Notes: generated by a model from the letters alone, not told the origin. A DNA stretch of 64,000 nt from Hallella bergensis DSM 17361 (GCF_000160535.1 NZ_GG704781.1:517330-581329), one strand, 5' to 3'. Counted from the first letter of the stretch, positions 1-9,511 are shown. Numbers and translations: made by a program.

Positions 1-407
1 ACGGGCTCGTCTTTCTTCGCCAGTTCACGCATCTTTGCTTCTATTCTGGGGAAGTCGTTTTCTGAGATGGTCTGCCCCTCTGCCGGCATTACATCATAGA
101 AGAAGCCGTTTTCTATAGCAGGGCCAAAGCCAAATTGTATACCGGGATAGAGCTCTTTCAGCGCTTCCGCAAGAAGGTGAGCAGAGGTGTGCCAAAATGT
201 ATGTTTACCCTCATCGTCATCAAATTTATAGAGCGTAATAGAGGAATCCTCATTGATAGGACGGTTCAATTCCGTCGTTTCACCATTAATAGCGCATGAT
301 ACAACGTCACGGGCAAGAGCAGGTGATATGCTCTGTGCAATCTGAAATCCAGTTACGCCTGGTTCATACTCACGAACAGACTTGTCTGGGAATGTGATTT
401 TAATCAT
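1..407 (-). CDS. thrS: Threonyl-tRNA synthetase, N-terminal part (cut by window edge)
   Basis: The reverse strand reads from an ATG at 407 to the window edge without a stop, giving about 135 residues that begin [17 protein letters not shown]. This is the TGS domain (about residues 1-62) of threonyl-tRNA synthetase, the cytoplasmic enzyme that charges tRNA-Thr. It is followed by the start of the editing domain with the [11 protein letters not shown] segment, which carries part of the zinc-type His motif used to hydrolyse Ser-tRNA-Thr. The catalytic class II core lies outside the window. The gene sits downstream of lepA and the Crp-like gene on the same strand but has its own promoter core at 508-515 and a leader of about 95 nt. 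Identification rests on the N-terminal pattern only, which is distinctive. Confidence 0.93.
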   Translation of the reverse strand, partial: MIKITFPDKSVREYEPGVTGFQIAQSISPALARDVVSCAINGETTELNRPINEDSSITLYKFDDDEGKHTFWHTSAHLLAEALKELYPGIQFGFGPAIENGFFYDVMPAEGQTISENDFPRIEAKMRELAKKDEP

Positions 408-507
408 ATTACAAATTAGTTTTATCTAATGGGGGGGCAATATCTCTCCACCTCCAGTATATATATAATAGGTGTGTCTTGCTTGCGAAGCTCACCTAAT
501 ATCATTA

Positions 508-515
508 CAAAAGTA
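508..515 (-). promoter_or_regulatory. Promoter -7 element for thrS
   Basis: Read on the minus strand this is TACTTTTG, matching the Bacteroidota -7 consensus TAnnTTTG. It would start transcription near 500 and give thrS a leader of about 90-95 nt, long by the standard of this window. I did not find a clear -33 TTG at the best spacing. Confidence 0.5.
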
Positions 516-642
516 CGATATAATTTTGGAATGGGAACATAAATCACAAAATATTATTAAGAAGAGAAGTCAAAATAAAGCTTCATCAAGACGATTTAAC
601 TGAGATACTTTCTTGGCAAAACTTGCAAAAAAGGCTAAGGAA

Positions 643-1251
643 TTAGCTCATAACAGTTGCCGCCCTGACCCGACTCAGTGTTTCCGGTGTCATTTGCAAA
701 TAGCTTGCTATAAACAGCAGCGGGGCGCGCAACACCACTTGGGGCTTCATCTTACATAGACGGAGGTACCGGTTTTGTGCACTCTCAAACCTGACCAAGT
801 CAGCATGTATTTGCGAGATAATCAAGCTCTCTTCAAGGATTTTGCGATACAATATCTGTATATTAACATTGTGTAGAGCCACCTGCTCCAATCGCTGCTT
901 GGGTAATGCATATACCGTTGTAGGTTCCAGGGCTTCCACCTGTAGATACGTCTTTTCTTCTTTGAACAAACTTTCTATGCACATGAAAATCTCACCGTCG
1001 GCACCAATATGCTCCGTCAGCTCTTTATCATTTTTATAATAAAACTGACGGATTAGCCCCTTATCTATATAACTGATTTCCTCACACACTTCTCCTTCGG
1101 AAAGTATCATCTCACCTTTGGCATATTTTCTCGGAACGAGAATGCTCTCGAGTGTGTCAAGTTCCTCATGAGTCATCGTGCTGTATTTGCGAGCCAATTC
1201 TCGCGCTATGTCTCGTGTGGTATTTTGTAGCATTGCCATAGTTTCAGTCAT
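643..1251 (-). CDS. Crp/Fnr-family transcriptional regulator
   Basis: A 202-residue cytoplasmic regulator. Residues about 30-125 form a cyclic-nucleotide-binding-type beta barrel (KGEMILSEGEVCEEISYIDKG, then the KNDKELTEH and DGEIFMCIESL segments). The C-terminal region around IASYLQMTPETLSRVR is the recognition part of the winged helix, in the short form common in Bacteroidota. Ligand-contact residues typical of true cAMP receptors are not evident, so the signal is unknown. The start lies 16 nt downstream of the lepA stop with no separate promoter seen, so the two genes are probably co-transcribed. Members of this group often respond to redox or nutrient state, but no target is visible here. 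Confidence 0.85.
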   Translation of the reverse strand: MTETMAMLQNTTRDIARELARKYSTMTHEELDTLESILVPRKYAKGEMILSEGEVCEEISYIDKGLIRQFYYKNDKELTEHIGADGEIFMCIESLFKEEKTYLQVEALEPTTVYALPKQRLEQVALHNVNIQILYRKILEESLIISQIHADLVRFESAQNRYLRLCKMKPQVVLRAPLLFIASYLQMTPETLSRVRAATVMS

Positions 1252-1267
1252 TTATTTAAAATCAACA

Positions 1268-3049
1268 CTAATCTAACTTCAAGACAGCAAGGAAGGCTTT
1301 TTGCGGCACTTGCACATTGCCAATCTGCTTCATGCGTTTCTTTCCCTTCTTTTGTTTTTCGAGGAGTTTACGTTTCCGGCTCACATCGCCGCCATAGCAT
1401 TTGGCAAGCACATCTTTTCTTAGCTGTTTCACCGTTTCGCGGGCTACGATTTTAGAACCGATAGCTGCCTGAATAGCTATGTCGAACTGCTGGCGTGGTA
1501 TGAGTTCTTTCAGCTTCTCACACATGCGGCGACCAAAGGCAACTGCATTATCCTGATGAGTCAACGTCGACAGGGCATCAACAGGATCTCCGTTGAGCAG
1601 AATATCTAATTTGATAAGCTTGGATGGTTTATAGCTATCAATTGTATAGTCAAACGAGGCATACCCTTTGGAAATCGACTTCAGCTTGTCGTAGAAATCA
1701 ATAACGATCTCGCCAAGCGGAATCAGCAACCGAAGCTCAATCCTGTTACCTGATACATAATCCTGGCCAAGGAGTTCACCTCGCTTGTCCAAACAGAGTC
1801 TTACAATGGGGCCATAATAGTCGGCTCCCGTAATAATGTTTGCTTTGATATAGGGTTCCTCGATGTAGTCGATGTCTGTCGCATCCGGCAAGCCGCTTGG
1901 GTTATGCACTTCCATCTTGTTACCCATTTTGTCATGCACCATATACGACACGTTCGGCACCGTGGTAATCACCTCAGTGTTGAACTCCCGTCCCAAGCGT
2001 TCCTGTACAATCTCCATGTGAAGCAACCCCAAAAACCCACACCTGAATCCAAATCCAAGTGCTTGGGATGACTCTGGCGAAAAGGTAAGGGCGGCATCGT
2101 TGAGTTGAAGTTTCTCCAGTGAGGTTCTCAGGTTCTCATATTCGGCTGGGTCTATGGGGTATACACCAGCAAAAACCATTGGCTTGACTTCCTGGAATCC
2201 CGATATGGCCTTGGCACATGGGTTATCCATGTGGGTCACCGTGTCTCCAACCTTAACCTCCGTAGCCTCTTTGATGCCCGAGATGATATAGCCCACCTCG
2301 CCTGCAGACAATGACTTTTGAGGCTCCATCTGCATTCTGAGCACGCCAACCTCATCGGCATCATATTCCATTCCGGTTTGCACAAATTTCACCTTGTCGC
2401 CTTTATGTATCGTTCCATTCACGATTTTACATATTGTGATAATACCGCGAAAAGGATTGAAGATAGAGTCGAAAATCAGGGCTTGCAGAGGTTGGGACGC
2501 ATCACCAACTGGAGCAGGTGTGCGGTTAACAATAGCTTCTAAAATTTTGTCCACACCCTCGCCGGTCTTTCCGCTGGCACGGATAATCTCCTCACGGTCA
2601 CACCCGATTAGTTCAACTATTTCATCTTCCACTTCCTCTGGCATGGCATTGGGCATGTCTATCTTGTTGATGACAGGAATAATTTCCAGATCATGATCAA
2701 TAGCCATGTAAAGATTTGAAATCGTTTGAGCCTGAACTCCTTGTGTGGCGTCTACCACGAGCAGAGCACCTTCACAGGCTGCGATACTTCGCGATACCTC
2801 ATAACTGAAGTCCACGTGCCCCGGAGTGTCTATCAAGTTGAGCAAATAGGTTTGCCCGTCTTTTTTATATTCCATTTGGATGGCATGACTCTTGATGGTG
2901 ATGCCCCGCTCACGCTCCAAGTCCATGCTGTCAAGCACCTGATTCTCGGTTATCGCAACCGTCCCGGTGTATTCCAGCATGCGGTCGGCCAAGGTCGATT
3001 TACCGTGGTCAATATGTGCTATGATGCAAAAATTTCGTATATGTTCCAT
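1268..3049 (-). CDS. lepA: Elongation factor 4 (LepA GTPase)
   Basis: A 593-residue translational GTPase, full length for LepA/EF4, which acts on stalled or mis-translocated ribosomes. The G domain is intact: P-loop AHIDHGKST at residues 11-19, DTPGH at 74-78 and NKID at 128-131. The family-specific C-terminal domain ends in the conserved region [19 protein letters not shown]. It is transcribed from a promoter core at 3129-3136, about 80 nt upstream of the ATG, and is followed closely by the Crp-like gene. Nothing is missing or unusual in the sequence. Confidence 0.97.
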   Translation of the reverse strand: MEHIRNFCIIAHIDHGKSTLADRMLEYTGTVAITENQVLDSMDLERERGITIKSHAIQMEYKKDGQTYLLNLIDTPGHVDFSYEVSRSIAACEGALLVVDATQGVQAQTISNLYMAIDHDLEIIPVINKIDMPNAMPEEVEDEIVELIGCDREEIIRASGKTGEGVDKILEAIVNRTPAPVGDASQPLQALIFDSIFNPFRGIITICKIVNGTIHKGDKVKFVQTGMEYDADEVGVLRMQMEPQKSLSAGEVGYIISGIKEATEVKVGDTVTHMDNPCAKAISGFQEVKPMVFAGVYPIDPAEYENLRTSLEKLQLNDAALTFSPESSQALGFGFRCGFLGLLHMEIVQERLGREFNTEVITTVPNVSYMVHDKMGNKMEVHNPSGLPDATDIDYIEEPYIKANIITGADYYGPIVRLCLDKRGELLGQDYVSGNRIELRLLIPLGEIVIDFYDKLKSISKGYASFDYTIDSYKPSKLIKLDILLNGDPVDALSTLTHQDNAVAFGRRMCEKLKELIPRQQFDIAIQAAIGSKIVARETVKQLRKDVLAKCYGGDVSRKRKLLEKQKKGKKRMKQIGNVQVPQKAFLAVLKLD

Positions 3050-3128
3050 GAATGTTTCCTAAACTTCTTTGATGACAGCGTCGACACGGTGATATGATAA
3101 ACATAAGAATTTGTGTGGCTGTTCTCTG

Positions 3129-3136
3129 CAAAGATA
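3129..3136 (-). promoter_or_regulatory. Promoter -7 element for lepA
   Basis: The minus strand reads TATCTTTG, an exact match to TAnnTTTG, in the gap between lepA and the divergent lipoprotein gene. No clear -33 TTG at 19-21 nt. Confidence 0.55.
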
Positions 3137-3179
3137 CAAAAAAGATAAGACATCAGTACGGCGAACACTTATTTTTTAT

Positions 3180-3187
3180 TAAATTTG
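3180..3187 (+). promoter_or_regulatory. Promoter -7 element for the small lipoprotein
   Basis: TAAATTTG ends only 9 nt before the first ATG at 3197 and 21 nt before a second in-frame ATG at 3209. A start site about 6 nt downstream would leave almost no leader for the first ATG, which favours the second one. Confidence 0.5.
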
Positions 3188-3196
3188 CATTAAATC

Positions 3197-3622
3197 ATGA
3201 ATCTGAAAATGAGAAGGAATTATAGTTTGTTATTTTTTGCGTTATTGGCAATATCCATGGTTACCCTGTCTGCATGTAACCACATGTCACTTGAAGACCG
3301 CGCAGAGAAGGATGCCAAGAATTTTACAGAACGCTATTGCCCCACCCCGGTACAAAACATGCAGCGCACAGACAGTGTAGTCTTTGACCGCAGCAACCAT
3401 ACCTTCATTTATTACTATCGCCTGAATGGCGCGGCAGACAATGCACAAGCCGTGGCAAAGGTTCGCGACAAAATTAAAAACGCTTTGCTTACTGATCTGA
3501 AAAATAATACCGCCACCAAGGTGTATAAGGATCAGGGGTATAATTTTAGATATGTGTTGCGCTCGGAGAAGACGAAGGAAATTTTATATGAGGTTGAGTT
3601 AACCCCAAAAAATTACAAATAA
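3197..3622 (+). CDS. Small predicted lipoprotein, function unknown
   Basis: A 141-residue protein with a lipoprotein signal: a basic start, a hydrophobic stretch and the lipobox LSAC (Cys27 counted from the first Met), so it is likely lipid-anchored and exported. The mature part (about 115 residues) is charged and contains a segment FIYYYRLNG followed by KVRDKIKNALLTDL, reminiscent of small periplasmic stress-type lipoproteins, but I do not recognise the family. An alternative start at ATG 3209 (MRRNYSLLFF) gives a cleaner signal peptide and a more plausible leader. The gene is transcribed divergently from lepA and converges on rnfA. It appears to be a single-gene unit. Confidence 0.8.
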   Translation: MNLKMRRNYSLLFFALLAISMVTLSACNHMSLEDRAEKDAKNFTERYCPTPVQNMQRTDSVVFDRSNHTFIYYYRLNGAADNAQAVAKVRDKIKNALLTDLKNNTATKVYKDQGYNFRYVLRSEKTKEILYEVELTPKNYK

Positions 3623-3777
3623 TAGCTGAGTCAAACTCCACTTTTTGAGCAATACTTCATGAACAACTCCTGTGGTTATTTGCATCGCAGCGGGAGAAAC
3701 TCTTTGTCTTGATTGAAAACTCCTAAGTTCGCATCATCGCTCATTGCTGGCTTAGTCGGCAATCTGTTGTGAGCTGT

Positions 3778-4380
3778 TTAGTCAAGCCCAAACAATGTTC
3801 GCAACCCTCCGTCCACTCCGGAGAAACCCATAAATGCCAACGAAAGAAGACCTGCCGTGATCATAACTACGGCCATGCCTCGCATTCCTTTTGGGATACG
3901 CACCAGTTCCAGCTGTTCGCGGATGCCGGCAAACACCACAAGCGCCAAGGAAAAACCGATAGCAGTGGAGAAAGCATAAACGACACTCTGAATGAGGTCA
4001 AAGTCTTTCTGTATCACGAGAATCGCCACACCAAGAACTGCACAGTTGGTCGTTATGAGAGGCAGAAAGATACCCAAGGCCTGATAAAGTGCAGGACTCA
4101 CTTTTTTCAAAATGATCTCCACCATCTGTACCAGCGCAGCAATGATAAGGATGAAGGCAAGCGTCTGCAGATATTGCAGGTTGAAGGGATTGAGTACATA
4201 GATCTGGACTAGCCATGTGACAACTGTAGCCAGTGTCATGACAAAAGCCACGGCAGCCCCCATGCCAAGTGCTGTATCGATCTTCTTGGACACGCCCAAG
4301 AACGGGCAAATGCCCAAAAACTGACTCAGGATAATGTTGTTAACAAATATCGCACTGATGAATATTAACAGATATTCCAT
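3778..4380 (-). CDS. rnfA: Rnf complex membrane subunit A
   Basis: A 200-residue protein with about six transmembrane helices, normal length for RnfA/RsxA. The first helix region contains NNIILSQFLGICPFLGVSK, the conserved Asn-Asn and Cys-containing motif shared by RnfA and RnfE, whose cysteines hold a shared iron-sulfur centre inside the membrane. Together with RnfE it forms the core that passes electrons between the cytoplasmic and periplasmic flavin sites. It is the last gene of the rnfBCDGEA operon; 43 nt separate it from rnfE. The downstream gene is convergent. Confidence 0.95.
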   Translation of the reverse strand: MEYLLIFISAIFVNNIILSQFLGICPFLGVSKKIDTALGMGAAVAFVMTLATVVTWLVQIYVLNPFNLQYLQTLAFILIIAALVQMVEIILKKVSPALYQALGIFLPLITTNCAVLGVAILVIQKDFDLIQSVVYAFSTAIGFSLALVVFAGIREQLELVRIPKGMRGMAVVMITAGLLSLAFMGFSGVDGGLRTLFGLD

Positions 4381-4423
4381 TTTTCTTGATTTCGTTGATG
4401 AATTAAACGAGATGCTTACTTGA

Positions 4424-5011
4424 TTACTCGGGTCTGATCTTATTGAAGATTGCTACCAAGTAACCCAATGTAATGAATGCTCCCGGTGGAAGCACGAAGA
4501 GTAGAATGTTGGTTGTTTCGGGCAGCAACTCGATATCAAAAATGCTGCCGGCGCCGAGCAGTTCGCGTGCAGCTCCGAGCACGGTTAAGGCCATGGTAAA
4601 GCCGAGCCCAATGCCGAGACCATCGAAGAGACTTTGTATTGGTGTCTTTTTGCAAGCAAAACTTTCAGCTCGTCCCAACACGATACAGTTAACAACAATC
4701 AATGGTATGAATATGCCAAGCGACTTATTGATACTGTCGGGTGCGTAAGCTGCCATAAACATCTGAAGGATTGTCACAAAAGCAGCAATCACGACGATGA
4801 ATACTGGAATACGAACCTTGTCAGGGGTGATGTTCTTTATACATGAGATAACCGTGTTGGTGCAGATGAGTACAGCCATGGTGGCAAGTCCCATTGACAT
4901 GCCATTAATAGCACTGGTCGTTGTGGCTAATGTCGGACACATGCCAAGGGTCAGCACAAATACCGGGTTTTCCTTGATCAGTCCGTTGGTTATTATCTTT
5001 ACGTAATTCAT
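4424..5011 (-). CDS. rnfE: Rnf complex membrane subunit E
   Basis: A 195-residue polytopic protein homologous to RnfA, with the motif ENPVFVLTLGMCPTLA in the first helix and the FACKKTPIQSLFDGLG cytoplasmic loop typical of RnfE. It pairs with RnfA to form the pseudosymmetric membrane core of the Na+ or H+ pumping ferredoxin:NAD+ oxidoreductase. It begins 15 nt after the rnfG stop, consistent with tight operon packing. Length and motifs look intact. Confidence 0.95.
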   Translation of the reverse strand: MNYVKIITNGLIKENPVFVLTLGMCPTLATTTSAINGMSMGLATMAVLICTNTVISCIKNITPDKVRIPVFIVVIAAFVTILQMFMAAYAPDSINKSLGIFIPLIVVNCIVLGRAESFACKKTPIQSLFDGLGIGLGFTMALTVLGAARELLGAGSIFDIELLPETTNILLFVLPPGAFITLGYLVAIFNKIRPE

Positions 5012-5026
5012 GATCTAATCCTTTCT

Positions 5027-5641
5027 TTAGAGCTTTCCATCCATTTTCCGTACATCCTCACTGCTATGAACGTAAGCCGAATATGCCTGATTGATAGCCT
5101 TGAGAAATGCCCTGCTTGTAATGGTGGATGCCGTGATCGCATCTACTTTTCCCCCATCCTTGTTTACCTTCAGGTCGTCCTTGGCAGGGTTTTGCCCTAT
5201 CACGTTGCCTTTGCCTCCTTGCTGAAACCAAGTCTGAGCCTTGGCTCCAAGTCCCGGAGTTTCTGAATGTTGCAGGATGGTATATCCCAGAATTGTACCT
5301 TCAGAATCGAACCCTACAAGCACCTTCAGGTCGCCACTGAATCCCAAGGTGGTACTCTCCACTGCCGCTCCGAGGTTTTTCCCCGCTTTATCAACCGTAC
5401 TGTGAATAACAAAACGCTGCTCCTTCCCTTCGACTGTCTGCGTGATTGTATCAGTGCCGGTCACCGTCAATGCGTTGGTACACATAACCTCCTTAATGCC
5501 ATTCGCCAAAGTTTTCTCAGCTTTTGCTGCTATAGGAGCTTCGGTGAGGCGGTTTACCCATGCCAGCAATGCACCAATAACGAGTGCAATGCTCACGAGC
5601 ACAAGAACCATGTTGGATAGTGATGAATTTATCTTCTTCAT
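5027..5641 (-). CDS. rnfG: Rnf complex flavoprotein subunit G
   Basis: A 204-residue protein with an N-terminal membrane anchor (about residues 9-29) and a periplasmic FMN-binding domain. The covalent flavinylation region reads DAITASTITS, with Thr173 in the place of the FMN-bearing Thr of the usual S/T-G-A-T motif; here the second residue of the motif is Ala and the third is Ser. RnfG relays electrons on the outer face of the membrane between RnfD and the RnfA/E core. It starts 12 nt after rnfD. The ApbE flavin transferase needed for modification is not in this window. Confidence 0.94.
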   Translation of the reverse strand: MKKINSSLSNMVLVLVSIALVIGALLAWVNRLTEAPIAAKAEKTLANGIKEVMCTNALTVTGTDTITQTVEGKEQRFVIHSTVDKAGKNLGAAVESTTLGFSGDLKVLVGFDSEGTILGYTILQHSETPGLGAKAQTWFQQGGKGNVIGQNPAKDDLKVNKDGGKVDAITASTITSRAFLKAINQAYSAYVHSSEDVRKMDGKL

Positions 5642-5653
5642 ATTTTCTCCTCC

Positions 5654-6655
5654 TTATTTCCTTGCCGGCACCTCGCCGAAACGTTTGGGTTTAACATAGA
5701 AGTTGATGAGTGGCGTAAAGGCATTCATGATGAGAATGGCAAACGAAAGCCCCTCCGGATAGCTTCCCCAGTTGCGGATAACCACTGTAAGAAAACCAAT
5801 GGCAACACCATAGATGAGTTGACCCTTATGGGTCATGGGAGAAGTTACGTAGTCGGTGGCCATGAAAAAGGCTCCCAACATGAGGCCCCCACTTAAAATC
5901 ACCTGCAGGGGACTGGCATAAATAGGGTTGGACCAATGCAAGAGTCCACTGAACACAAACACGGTGGCAATAATACTCACCGGGATATGCCAAGTGATGA
6001 TTTTCTTCCAAAGCATATAGGCCAATCCGATAATCAGTGCCAACGCACATATCTCCCCGATGGAGCCTGCACCAAGCCCGTTACGGGTAATACCCAGCAA
6101 GGTATCAAGCGACCCCGGCAGACCTTCCAGAATACTTGCATCGCCGTTTTTGATTGCCTCTTTCATGAGACTCAAGGGCGTAGCACCAGTTGTTGCATCG
6201 GTATAGGAGGTTATCTGCCCGGGTATAGGCCATAAGGTCATCTCAGCAGGGAAACTCACCAACAGGAAGCAGCGACCGACCAACGCCGGATTGAAAATGT
6301 TGCACCCCAATCCTCCAAAACTCATTTTGCCCACACCAATGGCGACAAGGGCACCGACAAGAATCATCCAAACAGGAAAATTGCTCGGCAAATTCATGCC
6401 CAGAAGCAAACCGGTAAGAATGGCGGAACAATCGCTGAGTGAGGTGGGTTGCTTCATCATATATTTGGTGATTGCCCACTCAAAAAACATGCAGGCAGCT
6501 ACGCTGGTCACGCATACAACCACCGAACCGAGTCCGAAATAGTAGAACGAAACGAGCAATGCGGGAACAAGCGCTATGATGACGCCTCTCATATTGCGCT
6601 CCACGCTGTCGGTGCCATGAGCATGAGGTGATAACGAAACGATTAGTTTACTCAT
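5654..6655 (-). CDS. rnfD: Rnf complex membrane flavoprotein subunit D
   Basis: A 333-residue protein of the RnfD/NqrB family with about nine to ten membrane helices. The covalent FMN motif TGATP lies at residues 156-160 with Thr159 as the expected attachment site. The segment GGLGCNIFNPALVGR is characteristic of the family. RnfD forms part of the ion-translocating channel. It starts 22 nt after the rnfC stop and precedes rnfG. No truncation or odd features. Confidence 0.95.
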   Translation of the reverse strand: MSKLIVSLSPHAHGTDSVERNMRGVIIALVPALLVSFYYFGLGSVVVCVTSVAACMFFEWAITKYMMKQPTSLSDCSAILTGLLLGMNLPSNFPVWMILVGALVAIGVGKMSFGGLGCNIFNPALVGRCFLLVSFPAEMTLWPIPGQITSYTDATTGATPLSLMKEAIKNGDASILEGLPGSLDTLLGITRNGLGAGSIGEICALALIIGLAYMLWKKIITWHIPVSIIATVFVFSGLLHWSNPIYASPLQVILSGGLMLGAFFMATDYVTSPMTHKGQLIYGVAIGFLTVVIRNWGSYPEGLSFAILIMNAFTPLINFYVKPKRFGEVPARK

Positions 6656-6677
6656 TGTATATTTTGATCAATAATGA

Positions 6678-8027
6678 TTATTTTTGTTTTCGGGATCTGA
6701 TGATTCCCATAACCGCAGCCTTGCCCTGTATAATGTTGTCTAACAACGGACGGTGGGAAGGACAGGTGTACTGACATGAACCGCAAGAGATACAGCTTGT
6801 AACGTCTTCCTTTTCAAGTCTGTCGTACTTATGGAGTGACGAAAGGGTAGCTATCAGATAAGGTTCAAGTCCCATTGGACATACCGTGACACATTTACCA
6901 CAGCGAATGCAAGGTTGGATGACTTTGCGGCGGGCATCGTCGCCCGTGAGTACCGTTACTGAGTTGGTTCCCTTGCATACAGGAACGTCGAGGTTCATCA
7001 CAGCCTTGCCCATCATTGGACCACCGGCAAGCACCTTGTTGTCTCCGTCGGGCATACCGCCACAAGCTTCAATGAGTTGGCCGAAGGATGTTCCCATACG
7101 AACCAGAAAGTTGCCCGGATGCTTAATTTGCTTGCCGGAAACCGACGTGTAACGTTCAAACAGGGGTTTGTTTTTCATTACCGCCTGATAGACGGCAAAT
7201 GTTGTCCCAACATTCACAGGAATTGCTCCAACATTCACAGGAATTGCAGGAGGAGCAGGAACCTCCCTGCCGATAACGGCAGCCACAAGTTGCTTCTCAC
7301 CACCCTGAGGATATTTCTGAGCTAACGGTACAACTTTGATTCTTGAATCAGAAGCAGCCTTCTCTGTCATCAGTGCAATAGCCTTGGGTTTGTTTTCCTC
7401 AATACCGATATAGGCTTTGTCCACATGGACAGACTTCATGAGCAACTGCACGCCAACTATAATTTCGTCAGCATGTTCCATCATGAGCCGATAATCGGAT
7501 GTAATATAAGGCTCGCACTCCACACCATTAATAATAATACACTCAGCCTTAGCTCCAGGCGGTGGCATAAGCTTGATAAATGTGGGGAACCCAGCACCCC
7601 CCATTCCGGTTACACCAGCTACTTTCAGACGGTTGATAATATCCTCGGACGTGAGCTCAGGATGAGAATTCAGCGTTTCGAGTTTTTCAGATCGGTCAAT
7701 GCTCTCTTCCCATTCGTCACCCTCTGTCTTTATAAAAATTGCAGGCTGGCGATATCCTGTGGCATCAATGATCGTGTCTATCTTGCTTACTGTGCCCGAA
7801 ACAGATGAGTAAATAGGGGCTGACACAAAACCTCCGGCTTCGGCTATGAGCGTTCCTACTTTCACCTTGTCGCCACGTTTTACCACTGCCTTTGCCGGTG
7901 CGCCGATATGCTGCCACAGTGGGAAAACGGCCAACTCCGGCAGATCGGCCAAAACGGTTTCCACTTCGTGGGAAAGCTTGTTCTCCTCAGGATGTATTCC
8001 TCCTTTTGAAAAAGTATATAATTTCAT
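6678..8027 (-). CDS. rnfC: Rnf complex subunit C (NADH/FMN and ferredoxin-type subunit)
   Basis: A 449-residue cytoplasmic subunit. An N-terminal barrel-like domain precedes the MGGAGFPTFIK nucleotide/FMN-binding loop. Two 4Fe-4S motifs lie near the C-terminus: Cys373/376/379/383 and Cys412/415/418/422. RnfC exchanges electrons with NAD+ and links the soluble side to the membrane core. Its start overlaps the end of rnfB by 4 nt. An oddity: nucleotides 7207-7247 hold two perfect 20-nt copies at a 21-nt period, encoding AIPVNVG twice just before the conserved NVGT segment; the overall length still fits the family. Confidence 0.95.
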   Translation of the reverse strand: MKLYTFSKGGIHPEENKLSHEVETVLADLPELAVFPLWQHIGAPAKAVVKRGDKVKVGTLIAEAGGFVSAPIYSSVSGTVSKIDTIIDATGYRQPAIFIKTEGDEWEESIDRSEKLETLNSHPELTSEDIINRLKVAGVTGMGGAGFPTFIKLMPPPGAKAECIIINGVECEPYITSDYRLMMEHADEIIVGVQLLMKSVHVDKAYIGIEENKPKAIALMTEKAASDSRIKVVPLAQKYPQGGEKQLVAAVIGREVPAPPAIPVNVGAIPVNVGTTFAVYQAVMKNKPLFERYTSVSGKQIKHPGNFLVRMGTSFGQLIEACGGMPDGDNKVLAGGPMMGKAVMNLDVPVCKGTNSVTVLTGDDARRKVIQPCIRCGKCVTVCPMGLEPYLIATLSSLHKYDRLEKEDVTSCISCGSCQYTCPSHRPLLDNIIQGKAAVMGIIRSRKQK

Positions 8028-8965
8028 GACTTCACCTTCTCTTTATTTTCTTCTACATAAGCTTTTGGAGCAGATTGTTCTGCCGGGGGCGTCACTGCTT
8101 TCTCTGTATGTGGTACCTGTTTAGTCGACTTAGGCTTTCTTACAGGGAAATTCACCATAGCAATTGCATTTGTGGGGCATTCGTCCACGCACTTGGTACA
8201 TAACTTGCATTTGCTATAATCGATATAGGAAAGATTGTTCTCTATATTGATGGCATCAAATCTGCAAGCTTTCAGACATTTTCCACAACCTATGCAAGCA
8301 ACCTGGCAGGCTTTTCTGGCCACGGCACCTTTGTCCATATTGACGCACTGCACATAGATACGACGGTTTTTCGGCCCCTTCTTTCGCAATTCGATAATAT
8401 GACGGGGGCATGCCTTGACGCATGCGCCACAGGAAGTGCATAGGTCATCGACAACCTCTGGCAATCCGGTTTCAGGATTCATGTGGATTGCATCGAACTG
8501 ACATGCACTGACACAATCGCCACATCCTAAACATCCAAAGCCACATCCCGTTTCACCGGTACTTGTGGAGTGCATGGCGGCACATGTCCGGAGTCCGTCG
8601 TACACAGCGATGCGCGGACGATTCTCACATGTGCCGTTGCATCGCACAACTGCCACCATGGGTTCGCTGTTGGCGATGGCCATGTCGAGGAGGTTCGCCA
8701 CCCGTGTCATCACTTCTCTTCCACCTACCGGGCAAAACAGCCCGTCGATAGAGCCACTATCCGCACCTTTCACAAGGGCTTCAGCAAAGCCGGAGCATCC
8801 CGGGTAACCGCAGCCTCCACAATTAGCTCCCGGAAGCGCTTCCTGAACCTGCCCTACGCGCGGATCTTCTATGACAGCAAACTTCTTGGAAACAAAAAAA
8901 AGTACAAAAGCAGCTATCAGCGCAATTGCTCCAAGAACCATGACTGCATTGAAAATAAAGTCCAT
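8024..8965 (-). CDS. rnfB: Rnf complex ferredoxin-type subunit B
   Basis: A 313-residue iron-sulfur protein with an N-terminal membrane anchor (about residues 5-27). A 4Fe-4S domain follows with Cys49, Cys52, Cys57 and Cys78. After it come four ferredoxin-type motifs: CLGCGDCVSAC, CTSCGACVKAC, CIGCGKCLKAC and CKLCTKCVDEC. This is the long RnfB form of anaerobes, which receives electrons from soluble ferredoxin. The last 45 residues are a charged Lys/Glu/Pro-rich tail with no cofactor motif. It is second in the operon, 74 nt after the RseC-like gene. Confidence 0.95.
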   Translation of the reverse strand: MDFIFNAVMVLGAIALIAAFVLFFVSKKFAVIEDPRVGQVQEALPGANCGGCGYPGCSGFAEALVKGADSGSIDGLFCPVGGREVMTRVANLLDMAIANSEPMVAVVRCNGTCENRPRIAVYDGLRTCAAMHSTSTGETGCGFGCLGCGDCVSACQFDAIHMNPETGLPEVVDDLCTSCGACVKACPRHIIELRKKGPKNRRIYVQCVNMDKGAVARKACQVACIGCGKCLKACRFDAINIENNLSYIDYSKCKLCTKCVDECPTNAIAMVNFPVRKPKSTKQVPHTEKAVTPPAEQSAPKAYVEENKEKVKS

Positions 8966-9039
8966 AATCTATTTGTATTATTTGGTCTGATGTTTTAGTC
9001 GTCGATTTAAAGTTTCATCTGGCAAAGGGTCTTCACCCC

Positions 9040-9450
9040 CTACTCTACTCCGAACGAGAATTCGTCACGAAATTTGTTGCGAATCAAATAGAGAAACGCA
9101 TAGTATGGTATGAGTGCTGCCAATCCTGCAAGTGCTGCCCAAGCCTCGTTGGCGGTCACCGCCCAAATGCCAAATATGGTTGCTGTCAGAATAAGCAAAG
9201 GTACACCGAAGCCCCATGCCACGGCACGATAGCCCGTTTTCATGTCGGCTGTAATCACGATGTTTTCGCCCACATGGTATTTGGTGGTGTCGACATTGTA
9301 GATATCCACCAGTTTCTCTGTGCTTTCTGACGCATGGCAATGCCCGGCCATCTTGCATGATGCACAACCAGAGCCCTGAACAATGCGAACAATGAGATGT
9401 CCATCTTCGATTTGTTCTATGATTCCAGGATGTGTTATAGTGTTATTCAT
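9040..9450 (-). CDS. SoxR-reducing system / RseC family membrane protein
   Basis: A 136-residue protein with an N-terminal soluble domain holding a Cys cluster (GSGCASCKMAGHC) and two hydrophobic helices at about residues 78-98 and 100-122. This matches the RseC/MucC family, which in many bacteria is encoded next to rnf/rsx genes. It is first in the rnf operon and lies right behind a well-formed promoter at 9482-9511. A role in assembly, redox maturation or regulation of the Rnf complex is inferred from this position only. Confidence 0.85.
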   Translation of the reverse strand: MNNTITHPGIIEQIEDGHLIVRIVQGSGCASCKMAGHCHASESTEKLVDIYNVDTTKYHVGENIVITADMKTGYRAVAWGFGVPLLILTATIFGIWAVTANEAWAALAGLAALIPYYAFLYLIRNKFRDEFSFGVE

Positions 9451-9481
9451 TCACTAAATTGTAAACTCAACATTACAATTG

Positions 9482-9511
9482 CAAATTTAATAACATTATT
9501 TTAAAGGACAA
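9482..9511 (-). promoter_or_regulatory. Promoter of the rseC-like/rnf operon
   Basis: On the minus strand a TTG (9511-9509), a 19-nt spacer and TAAATTTG (9489-9482) give an exact Bacteroidota promoter. Transcription would start near 9475, about 25 nt before the first ATG. Confidence 0.7.
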
